Below, piece by piece: positions 34,956 to 45,190 of a stretch of 64,000 nucleotides of DNA. Positions within the stretch are counted from its first letter, which is position 1. Each line of letters opens with the position of its first letter. The notes under the pieces were generated by a model. The model made no database searches and was not told the DNA's origin. It saw nothing but the letters and a program-made list of their open reading frames with translations. The position numbers were made by a program, and so were the translations under genes. The DNA is from Enchytraeus crypticus (taxonomy: Eukaryota > Annelida > Clitellata > Enchytraeida > Enchytraeidae), in contig CAJHZI010000627.1 of assembly GCA_905160935.1 (NCBI GenBank), forward strand, positions 97,029 to 161,028. The letters run 5' to 3'.

Positions 34956-35022
34956 ATCATGGACAACAGTAGCATTCTAGTTCTGTTGTTGCTGTTGTTG
35001 TTGTTGTTGTTGTTGTAATATG

Positions 35023-35315
35023 TGTTCCCCGTGTTGTGTCCGGGTTGTTTGAAGAATTGACAAACCGGTGACTGCCGGTGTCGTAGAAGGCGACTGACTG
35101 AAGCACTAAGATCCATACCAACGTCAGAAAGGGCATTCGGTTAGTCAGCGCCTAGGCTCCAGAAATTGCTACAAAAATTTAAACGAATGGAAAAGTCTCA
35201 GATAGGGGATTGACTGACGATATGATGTAGGACAGAGAGGATTTGAGACAGTCTATTGATATCCCTATCCTAGTTAAACTGGGATTCAAGGGAAGATGAT
35301 GATGATGTTGTTGTT
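35023..35315 (+). mobile_element. SINE-alpha, full-length copy
   Basis: Head CCCCGTGTTGTGTCCGGGTT, then TGTCGTAGAAGGCGACTGAC, GCGCCTAGGCTCCAGAAATT, and from ATAGGGGATTGACTGACGAT on the sequence matches the LINE-C 3' end, finishing in GATGATGATG. This is the clearest copy for defining the head/tail junction. Confidence 0.85.
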
Positions 35316-36278
35316 GTTGTTATATATGCCAGGTCATAAAGTATCGCTTGACCTGATACAGGCGCAAAACCGCTCAGCGAGAATTATAAAATTTCACATA
35401 ATGTTCCATTCGTCCTCTTGTCACAGTCATTGATTAATTTTCAAAACCTCTTAGGTTCGATTTGGACAATAATAATTTGTTAATGTTTTCACAGACCTGT
35501 ATTTTCCAATGCTTGATAGATTCAGATATCGAATTAGAAATTGCGTCTTTATCTTTAAACTGTTTTTCTCACATCCGACTTTGAATCGCTTTAGGCGTTC
35601 TTTTTGCTCAACAGCTTGGATTTGTTTCAACAGTGCACGAGGTTGTCTTGGATGACAGTAGCACTCTAATTATTGTTATGGTATGTAACGTCCAGTTTTC
35701 CTTTTAATGTTAACCCGAATATCCACCTCGCCTAACGAACACTGACCATTTTTTGATCTAAATGTTGTGCAGGTCCAGTTTAGTCATCTCATAATAAAGT
35801 ATCCACTAGTTCTGAAGTTCAATGGTTTTTACTTGACATTGACAGACTTAGCTTTTATATGCATGTTGCCGGCATAATAAAGATACAAGAAGTAAATGGT
35901 ACTAGTTAGCAGAACTTCGTTCATTTTAAAAATTTTACTGTGTACAATTTAAATACATGTATGCCTATCTCTATTTAATGAAATATTGATGTGATCATCT
36001 GAGAATTAACGGCGAAATGACAAAATATACCCACACTAAATCCTTAGATCTATGATTTATCAGATAACAGCATTAGGCCTAAACATGATGACTCCACAGT
36101 AAGCATTTGGTGGTGAAAAAAGGTGTTGATTACTAACGGCTACCGATTAGTAGTGTAGGCCTATTACTCCAAGGTCTCCAGAGGTGGCCTAGCTGGTGGA
36201 ACACTTGCATGAGAAACAAGAGATCATAGATTCCTAACATCTTCATTTACATATAGAGTCTATAGCTATACATTACAT
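35316..36278. other. Intergenic, nothing recognised
   Basis: No gene or repeat family identified between the SINE-alpha copy and the next hAT element. Confidence 0.4.
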
Positions 36279-36286
36279 GTAATTTG

Positions 36287-37005
36287 TAGTGGCAGATCCA
36301 GGGGGACGGACCCCTTTAGGCCCGCCGATAAATTTTTCTATAGTTATTTCATTTTTATTGTAGCAATTTTTATGTGGGAATATGTATGTAAGAGCAGTAG
36401 ATAAGGTGGGTGGGGGGGGGACACGAGGGAACTCAATTCCACTAGCTCGAATTCTTTCAAATATAGCCCCCACTAGAGGCCCATATATGGTATACAAAGG
36501 GCCCTATATAATGGAAGGGGTCCCGAAAAATGTTGACCGTTTCAATAGCTCTCAATTTTAACTTTAACCACTACATAAGAGTAAAAAAGGTGTAAGAATA
36601 ATATGTGAAATCTCGGAAAAATGTCCTGCAGCATTGGTGCAACCAGTCTTTCTGAGAGGGTCTTGAATCCCCTACCGCCAAAATTAGGGCACTTTCCCAG
36701 TTCGTCCTGATTCGCTGAGTTTCTTCAGAGGTGAAAAAATTAGCCTGCTTTATTCCAAAACAAAGGGAGGGTTTTAGGCATCTTAAGTTTTCCCCTGACT
36801 TTAGTACGGGCATGAGTGAGGGGTGGGGGGTAAGATAAGGGGATACTCTCACTCTTTGAGTCGAGAGCTGTATAGACCCCAACCCACAGCATTTCTTCTG
36901 GTTGCGTCTCATGTCCCGGAGAAGGCGGGGCGTAAGCCAAAAATAAGTACACTATTAAAAACAAATTTCAGCCCCCTCTTTTAAAGACTCCTGGATCCGC
37001 CACTG
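36287..37005 (-). mobile_element. Non-autonomous hAT-like element (719 bp)
   Basis: Ends TAGTGGCAGATCCAGG and CTGGATCCGCCACTG. The flanks GTAATTTG (36279-36286) and GTAACTTG (37006-37013) are an 8-bp target duplication with one mismatch. Reverse orientation relative to 34163. Confidence 0.88.
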
Positions 37006-37374
37006 GTAACTTGTACATGGAAACTGAATTAAACATTAGCTTCATTGCTTCATTAGGCCATCATAAAACTGGAATGATTGAATTGCCCAAAATTTAATTA
37101 TAAAACTTGTCAAATATCCATTAAATAAAATTCATATAAAAGAAGGATTTTTCAAGACGTTCATATTTAATTTGTTTAAATTAGATAAATAAAGACGGCT
37201 AAATTTAAGAGCACTTTAGTATCAAAAAATCAAAAGCATTTCTCGGAAATTGATACTAAAGGCTATTTTACACGTATAAAGAGGAACCGAGGAAGGTAAA
37301 TCACATTGGAATCCACATTTTCCAATGAAGCATAAGGCTATTCGAATGTTTATGATATATTATTTTGCTGATAG

Positions 37375-37496
37375 ATGGCTGCTCTTTGGAGAAATTGAAA
37401 GAAAGCTTGAGAAAATTAAAAAGTGAAAGAAGCCAACTAGAAAGCCTACATGAAGAATCTGTACCCAAAATCTGCCTATTGCAGCATGTAGTGAGA
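37375..37496 (+). CDS. Candidate internal exon encoding a coiled-coil segment
   Basis: The open 122-bp stretch is bounded by an acceptor-like TTTTGCTGATAG and a strong donor AGA|GTGAGT. It encodes about 40 residues including CSLEKLKESLRKLKSERSQL, with the heptad-like Leu spacing and Lys/Glu richness of a coiled coil. Splice phases would be 1 at the start (two bases complete a codon) and 0 at the end. I do not recognise the protein and see no partner exon nearby. It could be a single exon of a gene with very long introns, or chance. Confidence 0.35.
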
Positions 37497-37531
37497 GTGA
37501 GTAAAAGAGAAAGTATGAGAGAGAGAGAGAG

Positions 37532-37562
37532 AGAGAGTTTTATGGCAACTTCGACGTGTTTA
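37532..37562 (-). repeat. hAT-like copy, left remnant beside the nested element
   Basis: TATGGCAACTTCGACGTGTT matches the internal hAT segment TATGGCAATTTCGATGTGTA in the 59806 copy. The hAT copy continues at 38650, so the intervening element inserted into it. The outer hAT end is lost at a (GA)n tract. Confidence 0.6.
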
Positions 37563-38649
37563 TGTTACAGTGAATGTGTCAAATCAGGGAATTTTTAAAT
37601 TCCCTGAAAATTTCAGGTGTTTTGGAAATTACATGATTCAGTAAGTGAATTTATAAATTCACTAAAAAAGCCAGGGAATTTCCAAATTCCCGAAAATTTT
37701 CAATGCTTATTTGACAAATTCCCTGACGCAATTATTGAATAAAGAAATCTGTTACGACGTTAGAGAATCTTTCAGTTAACACTTGAAAATGGTTTGTCAA
37801 CCAAGTTTTTAACTTGTATAACATTATTTATACTTGAACTTGTGAATATATACGAGTTTTATAAGAAAACACAAATAGAAGAGGTTTTGTTTACACATAT
37901 AACTTAAACACATAGAAGAGGTTCTGCAACGGTTGCTTAACACTTGTTGTTACAAATTAGGCTAGCATGACAACGGCTATTACATTTTGTTTTCGCTTTA
38001 TAACATTTACAACGGTTACTCTTGCATCTATTTTTGTCTCCACAATTATATTTCAAGAACCCTTGTCCACCGCACTTCGATTTCATTTGGACCGCTGTTC
38101 TCAAAGCCACCTCCTCTTTCTGACTAACATCGCTAACAGTCAGAAGTTTATGAGCACAAAGATCGAATTGATTTCTAGAGTAGGCCTATTTGCCATTTAA
38201 CACTCCTGCGCGCACGGATATGGGATACATGTCATTCATATCCCTGTCAATAGTTGCACCTACTAAATTACGAGGATCACCTCGACCTCTATCCACAATT
38301 GGTAAGCAACCTCTGAGGCACGTTTAGTATGCAGCGGACGTAGAATGCAGAATTTCCGCAAATGATCTGGTACACCATGATACATATCACAACAAATTAT
38401 TCTGATTGGTTGCGACCAATCAAAAACTCTTAGCGGCATTTTGATTCACAGCGCACAATATTTTCACAACCAATTATTCTGATAATTGAGTGTTCGCGTA
38501 CTGGCTGAATTTGTCTACGACTCGAGAGGGTCGTAAACAGATTGCTTTATTCAATAATTGCGTCTGGGAATTTGTTAAAAAAAGCAGTGAAAAACTTTAG
38601 GGAATCAGGGAATTTACAAATTCCCTGATTTTATACATTCACTGTAACA
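37563..38649 (-). mobile_element. Ginger-like DNA transposon remnant (1087 bp) nested in a hAT copy
   Basis: Terminal inverted repeats of about 45 bp: TGTTACAGTGAATGTGTCAA at the left and its complement ending CATTCACTGTAACA at the right. Both are followed inward by a palindromic CAGGGAATTTNNAAATTCCCTG block. The flanks TTTA and TATA would be a 4-bp duplication with one mismatch. Starting with TGT and a short duplication fits Ginger-type elements; that assignment is inferred. The minus strand carries the coding remnant at 37952-38300. Further CAGGGAATTT hairpins lie at 37667-37690. Confidence 0.6.
37952..38300 (-). pseudogene. Transposase/integrase C-terminal remnant with cysteine-rich domain
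   Basis: On the minus strand a continuous frame encodes VDRGRGDPRNLVGATIDRDM, then VRAGVLNGK, one TAG stop, AYSRNQFDLCAHKLL, QMKSKCGGQGFLKYNCGDKN and RCKSNRCKCYKAKTKCNSRC followed by H. The regular Cys spacing (CKC, CNSRCH) is a CXC-like zinc-binding tail that I associate with integrase-type transposon proteins in invertebrate genomes (KRBA2/Ginger relatives). The catalytic core is missing. The single stop and missing core mean it is not functional. Confidence 0.65.
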
Positions 38650-39239
38650 TATATATGTTTGTAAGGGCAGTGGTTAGTGTGTGGGTTCATTAGGGACAGT
38701 TCCGTTGGCTCGATCTTTTTCCAATATGGGCCCCACTAACATGATATACTAGGAGCCCTGTATAATGGAAGGGGGCCCGAAAAATGTTGACCGCTTCACT
38801 ATCTCTCAATTAATTTTCACTTTAACCACTGTATAAGAGAAAAAAAGGGTGTAAGTTAAAAATGCGAACTCTGTCCCGTAGCGGTGATGTAACTAGCCTT
38901 GGCTGAGAGGAGCTTCCTTCTACCGTCGAAATTAAGTCACTTTTGCAAATTCGTCCAGATCCGCTGAGTTTCTTCAGAGGTGAAGAATTAACCTACATCT
39001 TTCAAAAACAAATGTGAGATTTTAGACATTTTAGGTTTTCCCGTCACTTTAGTACTGATATGAGTGGGCGGGTAGAATACGGGTATATAATCACCCTATG
39101 AGCCGGACACAGTTTAGACCCCAACCCACAACATTTCTTCTGGTTGCGTCACATGTACCGAGGAAGGCCGGGCGTACGCGAAGAAAGTGTACACTCTAAA
39201 AAAATTCCAGCCCTCTACAAAATTCTGGATCCGCCCCTG
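38650..39239 (-). mobile_element. hAT-like copy, main part (truncated by nesting)
   Basis: Continues from TATATGTTTGTAAGGGCAGT through the conserved body (TTTCTTCAGAGGTGAAG) to the terminus CTGGATCCGCCCCTG at 39239. The outer left terminus is missing, so the target duplication cannot be checked. Confidence 0.75.
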
Positions 39240-39424
39240 TGCTCAGGCGTACTTGGTCCCTTTGAGTTTAGGTTCCAAGTCAGCATTATAATACATGCAA
39301 TCACTTGGTATCTTTGTGCACTGATAGATACTGCTATTACCATGCCACTACACTGTACACATGGTTTTAAATCAAAAAGTGACTTCGCACCTTTGTACTC
39401 CAAGCCATATACTGTATATATTTG

Positions 39425-40380
39425 CAGGGTGTGTAAAAAAAGTGATAACATCTGCAAAAAGTTTCAATATCTCAGGCTATTGATAATATTTTAAAATCAA
39501 ACTTTTACCAATTATTAAAGGAATATTTTTTGATGGTGCAGCCTATTTTCATCAATTTTAATCTATAGATTGTCCAGTTATACAAGTTTTAGCAGAGCAA
39601 CCCCCATTTTTACCTAAAAATGGTGTTTGCTACAACGATAAGGGCAAATTGCAATTCATTGGGAAATGAACTTCAAAAGGTGAACGCCAAGTATTACGTC
39701 AATAATTTACTTCCAAAAATTTTTGATGATTACAATGCTCTTCTACCAAATGGTTTCATATTTCAGCAGAGTGATGCTCCAGCTCAAGCATCTCGTCATG
39801 CACAGGAATGGATCAGCGGGAGAAATCCGCATTTCACAAAGAAAGGTTAATGGCCTCCAAACTCTCCTGATCAAAATCCTCTGGATTACCATGACTGAGG
39901 AACCATGCTGCATCTCTATCAGAAACACCAGTCGAAGGCCAAAAACAAGATAGAACTGTAGGATTGCTATAATCAATTTGGTAGAGAGTGCCCCCAAGCT
40001 GGAATCAACAAAGCTGTCCTAGCGTTCCGAAAGCTACTTCAGTTCTGCGTAGCAGCTGGAGGTAAGCATACTGAATGGTCAGTAATGCTGGCAGATACAA
40101 TTGGTTCTTTCTGAACCACCACAACGACCCTATTCAAAGCCAAAAAATAAAGAATTAAAATGAAATGTTTATTTACAGTACATTCAACAAACGGGGCTTG
40201 CTCTACTGAAACTTTTAAAACTGGCCCATCTACGTATTAAAATGAATGAAAATTGGCCACCTCATCAAACATTAGTCCTTTAGTAGGCCCTAATTAATAA
40301 AAGTTTGATTTGAAAATATTAACAATAGCCTGAGATATTCAAACTTTTTGCAGGTGTTATCACTTTTTTTACTCACCCTG
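39425..40380 (+). mobile_element. Tc1/mariner-like transposon relic
   Basis: Long terminal inverted repeats: left CAGGGTGTGTAAAAAAAGTG to AATATCTCAGGCTATTG, right the complement ending ACTCACCCTG. They are near-identical over about 60 bp. The internal 0.8 kb retains the C-terminal half of a DDE transposase (39629 onward). The right end is followed by TA; the left flank is not a clean TA. Confidence 0.8.
39629..40080 (+). pseudogene. Mariner-type transposase C-terminal fragment
   Basis: Encodes YNDKGKLQFIGNELQKVNAK, YYVNNLLPKIFDDYNALLPN, FQQSDAPAQASRHAQEWI, then an in-frame TAA followed by WPPNSPDQNPLDYH. The QQSDAPA and WPPNSPDQNPLDY segments hold the second and third acidic catalytic positions of the IS630/Tc1/mariner DDE/D triad. 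The N-terminal DNA-binding part and first Asp are absent and several stops follow, so it is inactive. Confidence 0.8.
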
Positions 40381-40498
40381 TATATATATATATATTTATA
40401 TATAAATATATATATATATGTATTATATATATATATAGTACATATATATATGTATTATATATATATATATATTTATATATATATACATATATATATAT

Positions 40499-40558
<60 letters not shown>
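40381..40558. repeat. TA-rich microsatellite
   Basis: TA runs with CATATATATG and GTATTATAT interruptions, starting at the mariner right end. Confidence 0.93.
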
Positions 40559-40560
<2 letters not shown>

Positions 40561-41205
40561 CCCAATATAACTAAGTTGCACTGATAGGTTGGTATAATTG
40601 AGGTTATATTATGTTATAGGCCAGAAATTTTAATGCATGTAAGCCTAGGCCTATAATTATTAGTCTTACTCTTGACTAATTGGTTCTGTAAAAATTATTG
40701 GCCTATATCTGTTATGCCTAATTGGGCTGATTCTGTATCTGATTCACTAAAAGTTTAAACTGATATCATACAAATATTATCTTGAATTGTAAATAGTATA
40801 CTCTTCACTAGCTATACGAAATAGTAGATGATTTTCATAGGTATAACTTTTTGGGTAAATTAGGCCTACTTAGGCCTATCGCTGATCAATTAACTGGCAA
40901 AATAGGAGTAGACAACGCTGACTAATTAGATTTAATAGGTAGGTCAATAATAATTAACATACAATTCAGACACCGGACTTACCAGCAAACACAAATTTGA
41001 GGTTTTGACTACTTTTTGAAACTTTGGTTTCCATTGGCCCCTAAACTACGTGAAACTAGAATTTAAACAATATGCAATTCTATTTACGTAAGTATCGTAT
41101 TCCATTTATGCACGTTTACTTTATTTTCTTTATGTTCATTTATGTTTGTTTGATTTATGATTTATGTTATGTGTTCCACACTACCATGTGGTGAATAATA
41201 TGGTG

Positions 41206-41243
<38 letters not shown>

Positions 41244-41264
41244 CCTTTGTGGCTTTTGGTAGTA
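40559..41264. other. Unassigned AT-rich sequence
   Basis: No gene is seen. It contains several TAGGCCTA octamers and ends at a (TA)n block (41213-41241). Confidence 0.4.
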
Positions 41265-41737
41265 GAAAAGAACTATTAACAAAAATTCAAAAGAAAGTCA
41301 CAAAGATAAAGACAGTGAAAACTTTGGTTTGGACCACGCTATTGTATGGATGTGAAACATGAACCTTAAGGAAGGAAGATATTAGGAAACTGGAGACATT
41401 GTAAATGTGGATTTGGAGAAGAGTGGAGAGGATTAGCTGGACTCAAAAGGTTACAAATGAGGAAGCCCTGAAGAGAGTTGGCACAGATAGACAGTTGATA
41501 AATGTATTAAGAAATGGGAAGAAGAGATGGAGAGGACGTATTCAAAGGGGGGAAGGTCTATTAAAAGAGGTCATAGAAGGTAGAATGGAAGGAAAAAGAG
41601 GCAGGGGCAGGCCGAGATTAGGTATGTTAGATGACTTAAAGACCCACTCATATGTGGAAATGAAGAGGAAGGAGGAAGACAGAGAAGAGTGGAGGCGTTA
41701 TGTACCATGGACCTGCCAGTAGGTAGTGCACTAAGAT
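41265..41737 (+). pseudogene. LINE-B ORF2 C-terminus and 3' end
   Basis: Plus-strand copy. Shows KTVKTLVWTTLLYGCET-type sequence, then MWIWRRVERISWTQKVTNEE, RVGTDRQLINVLRNGKKRWR, EGRMEGKRGRGRPRLGMLDD and the terminal TGTACCATGGACCTGCCAGT then AGGTAGTGCACTAAGA before a (TA)n tract. A frame break occurs near 41402. This copy gives the best LINE-B 3' end for comparison with SINE-beta. Confidence 0.78.
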
Positions 41738-41784
41738 ATATATATATAGGCCTATATATGTGTATATATATATATATAGGCCTA

Positions 41785-41816
<32 letters not shown>

Positions 41817-41871
41817 GGCTATATACAAAGTATATAATAGCTACATATATATACATTATATTCATATATAT

Positions 41872-41912
<41 letters not shown>

Positions 41913-41951
41913 AGGCATTATATTATATATAAATCTATATATATATGTAAA

Positions 41952-41991
<40 letters not shown>

Positions 41992-42053
41992 TATTATATT
42001 ATTCTTACATACCGTAAGAAAGGTCCTCCAGTAATTCAATATCAAATTTGAGA

Positions 42054-42120
<67 letters not shown>

Positions 42121-42132
42121 CATATATACATT

Positions 42133-42165
<33 letters not shown>
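41738..42165. repeat. TA-rich repeats with TATAGGCCTATA palindromes
   Basis: TA tracts with TAGGCCTA octamers at about 41749 and 41778. A short unique piece (42003-42057) separates two TA blocks. Confidence 0.9.
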
Positions 42166-42615
42166 CTTTCAAATTTAACGTGTGTTAATGTTATGGGATT
42201 CATTAAGTGTGTTTCAACAACGATTATTTTGATTAGTTCGTTCTTAGATTTCGTCTACTTTGCTATCTGGTGTAATTATTTACAGCATTTTTTTTATTAA
42301 GTTTCAATTTTGAACTGTATATACTTAAGTGTTACTCTGTGTTTCTCTATAGCTCTCTGTGTTTCTCAGTAGTAATTCTCTGTAGCTCAGATGTATTGGC
42401 AGAAGCCATATTCTCTTTTTAAATTCCTGTTGCTCTTATTTAAAACTTTATCAATTGTTATTTCTTTTACGTGTATTGCATGTTTATTCGTTTGCCCAGT
42501 TATTTTTTAATTTTTATGACGGAGGGGTGGTTAGCTAGATAGGTTACTTGTGACCTCTTGGACGGCCTTGCTAGTGTATGTCACTGTGTATTTTGAGTGT
42601 ACTGAAATAAACGTA

Positions 42616-42649
<34 letters not shown>

Positions 42650-42863
42650 AAAATAGGCCTACTTTATAATGTTATTATTTTAAAAATATGTATATATAAG
42701 AACGTATTTATAAGTATTCAAAATATGTTTATATAGCCTATAAATACATAAAATACATACACATGTTTGCCTAAATTTAACTATATACCGACATGATAAG
42801 TTGATACTTGTTTGTTTGTCTGCATTCGTTTTTTGTTTACTGCCATGACTTTGGTGAACACAG

Positions 42864-42914
<51 letters not shown>

Positions 42915-43022
42915 CATGTATCATGTAGGCTACACAGATAACATATATTATGTTTATAATTAATTATAAACTAACTAATTAATTATAATAATCATACATT
43001 GAGCCAATATAGCCTGTAGGCC
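42166..43022. other. Unassigned sequence with (TC)n and (TA)n
   Basis: No coding signal. The stretch ending CTGAAATAAACGTAG just before a TC run (42618-42647) looks like a retroelement 3' end with a polyadenylation signal, family unknown. A (TA)n tract follows at 42868-42910. Confidence 0.4.
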
Positions 43023-43066
43023 TATATATACATGTACAAGTGACGTTAGCATTAGCTATTTTTCTT

Positions 43067-43101
<35 letters not shown>

Positions 43102-43127
43102 TTATCTATTTATATATAGCTATTTTT

Positions 43128-43171
<44 letters not shown>

Positions 43172-43206
43172 CTAATGCTAACGTCACTTGTACATGTATA
43201 TATATA
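43023..43206. repeat. 36-bp perfect inverted repeat of a SINE-gamma end flanking TA repeats
   Basis: Left arm 43023-43058 (contains CATGTACAAGTGACGTTAGC) and right arm 43171-43206 (with 43169-43170 TA) are exact complements over 36 bp within about one base of phase. The core TGACGTTAGCATTAGC is the SINE-gamma 3' end. About 110 bp of TA-rich DNA lies between. Confidence 0.85.
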
Positions 43207-43223
43207 CTTGTGTATATATATAC

Positions 43224-43272
<49 letters not shown>

Positions 43273-43306
43273 CCTATTTATATAGGCCTATCTATATTTA
43301 CATATA

Positions 43307-43343
<37 letters not shown>

Positions 43344-43346
<3 letters not shown>

Positions 43347-43618
43347 TCATCATCATCTTCTTCTCTTAAATCCTAGTTTAACCAGGGTCAGGATACGAAT
43401 AGACTTGTCTCCAGTCCTCTCTGTCTCACACCATATCATCAGTCAATCCCCTATTTTTCATGTCCTTCTTAATTACCGCATCCCAAGTCAATTGTGGTCT
43501 ACCTCTCTCTAGCCTAACATCCAGTTCTTCCCTCCAAACTCTCTTTACAACTTCCTCATCTGCCTTTCTCACAATGAGCCCATACCATCTCAATCTCGAC
43601 TGAGCCAACCTAGCCCCC

Positions 43619-43620
<2 letters not shown>
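43344..43620 (-). pseudogene. LINE-C ORF2 C-terminus and 3' end
   Basis: On the minus strand encodes [40 protein letters not shown] and VIKKDMKNRGLTDDMV, the C-terminal tail typical of RTE/Jockey-type ORF2 products. It continues as a DREDWR-like reading to a 3' end finishing in AGAAGATGATGATGATGAT. From GGGGATTGACTGATGATATG onward it is the same sequence as the SINE-alpha tail. Bounded by (TA)n tracts on both sides. Confidence 0.8.
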
Positions 43621-43678
<58 letters not shown>

Positions 43679-43750
43679 TGTATGTATATATATATATATT
43701 ATATATTATATATTCAGATATATATATATATAATATATATACATATGTAC

Positions 43751-43818
<68 letters not shown>

Positions 43819-43885
43819 ATATATATATATAAGTATACATGTATATATATATAGGTTTATATATATGTATATATATAAATTTAAA
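43621..43885. repeat. TA-rich microsatellite
   Basis: TA runs with TACATATATA and GTATACATGT interruptions. Confidence 0.93.
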
Positions 43886-44349
43886 TCTAATCACTTAGTG
43901 TTTTTTCGACATGTTTGTAGGCCTCGTACTCGAATTCTAGAATTAAAATTATAATATTCATTGATCCTGCATCCAAAAATGTCATTTAATTTAATGTTAA
44001 AATGTAATATGATGTCATATGCCTAAATTATTAGACCTATCTGTTTTTAACTGACGAATTTATATATTTGTATTTTCTCTGGTAGGCCTAGTAATATCTA
44101 TTGTTAATACTATTTCCAATACTATTAATAACTAGTGGGCCTTTATTCAGCCATAATATCTAAAGATACTTAATTCTCAGACACTATTTAAATTTTCTTG
44201 TACAAGTTCTTTTGAGAATTTTAATTTTCTAAATCCTTGGTAGGTCCATCAAATTTGACAAAAGTGTTTATTTAAAATGAACTTTTTTATATACAATTTT
44301 TAAATTGCGGCCTATTTTTCTATGATAAAAAGTTGATATATTAAGTACT

Positions 44350-44478
44350 GGCTGGAGCCAGTGGCGAAGTCGGTAGGACACTCGACTGCTGATCAGTAAC
44401 TGCGGGGTTCAAATCCTAGGCTCGCCCGTCACTGACATCGTTTTCGAGTGAGGAAACTGACGTTAGCCTTAGCTTTAC
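44350..44478 (+). mobile_element. SINE-gamma (tRNA-derived)
   Basis: GGCTGGAGCCAGTGGCGAAG, B box GCGGGGTTCAAATCCTAGG, end GAGGAAACTGACGTTAGCCT. Good preservation of both box-like promoters. Confidence 0.85.
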
Positions 44479-44949
44479 CAGCTTTTTACTGAATTGGAAA
44501 TGTGTCATATTATTTGAATAAATTTAATTTACCTGAATTATGTTGGTTTAGGAAATCTTGAAGACATGTAACACCTGTCTATAACGATGCTTTAATTAAG
44601 AGTGCTCTCTTGAGTATTAAGAGCAGCCTACATATAAGAGTATGCTTTCTGAATAGTGTCGTAGTCTCAATTAAATTTGCTTAATTATCTGCTCTCTTTT
44701 ACATCTTCATTTCGGTAACAAATTTAGTAAATTTCAAGAAACAAATATTGAAACTTCTTAATGAAGTATAGTTTATAGTTTGGACATTGCGCATCTTCTA
44801 TCTCAATTTAATTGGATTGCTGGCTTAGTGTAGGCTGGGACAGTGTAGGCCTCAATGTGATACTTAACACATAACGTGCGAGTTTTTTAATTGTTTATAA
44901 TGCAATATTTAGCTAATTATAAACCAAAATTTAGCCAATAAACCATAGA
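44479..44949. other. Unassigned AT-rich sequence
   Basis: Nothing recognised. Confidence 0.35.
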
Positions 44950-45190
44950 TAGATATTATTATAACAGATGTTATTATAATAGATATTGTTATCATAGGTG
45001 CTATTATAATAGGTATTACTATAATCAGCGCTATTACAATAGGTATTATTATAATCAGCGCTATTACAATAGGTATTATTATAATCAGCGCTATTACAAT
45101 AGGTATTATTATAATTGGTGCTATTATAATAGTTAATATTATTTTTTGGCGCTATTATAATAGCCGCCATTACAATATGTGTTATTGTAA
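44950..45190. repeat. 30-bp tandem repeat (two 15-bp half-units)
   Basis: Central units CGCTATTACAATAGGTATTA plus TTATAATCAG are repeated three times without change (about 45028-45117). Flanking units are degenerate and built from ATTATAATAG-type halves. Confidence 0.85.

Noticed and set aside
39144..39494. 116-codon ORF
   Set aside because: It spans the end of a hAT copy, flanking DNA and the start of the mariner relic, with no coding signature.
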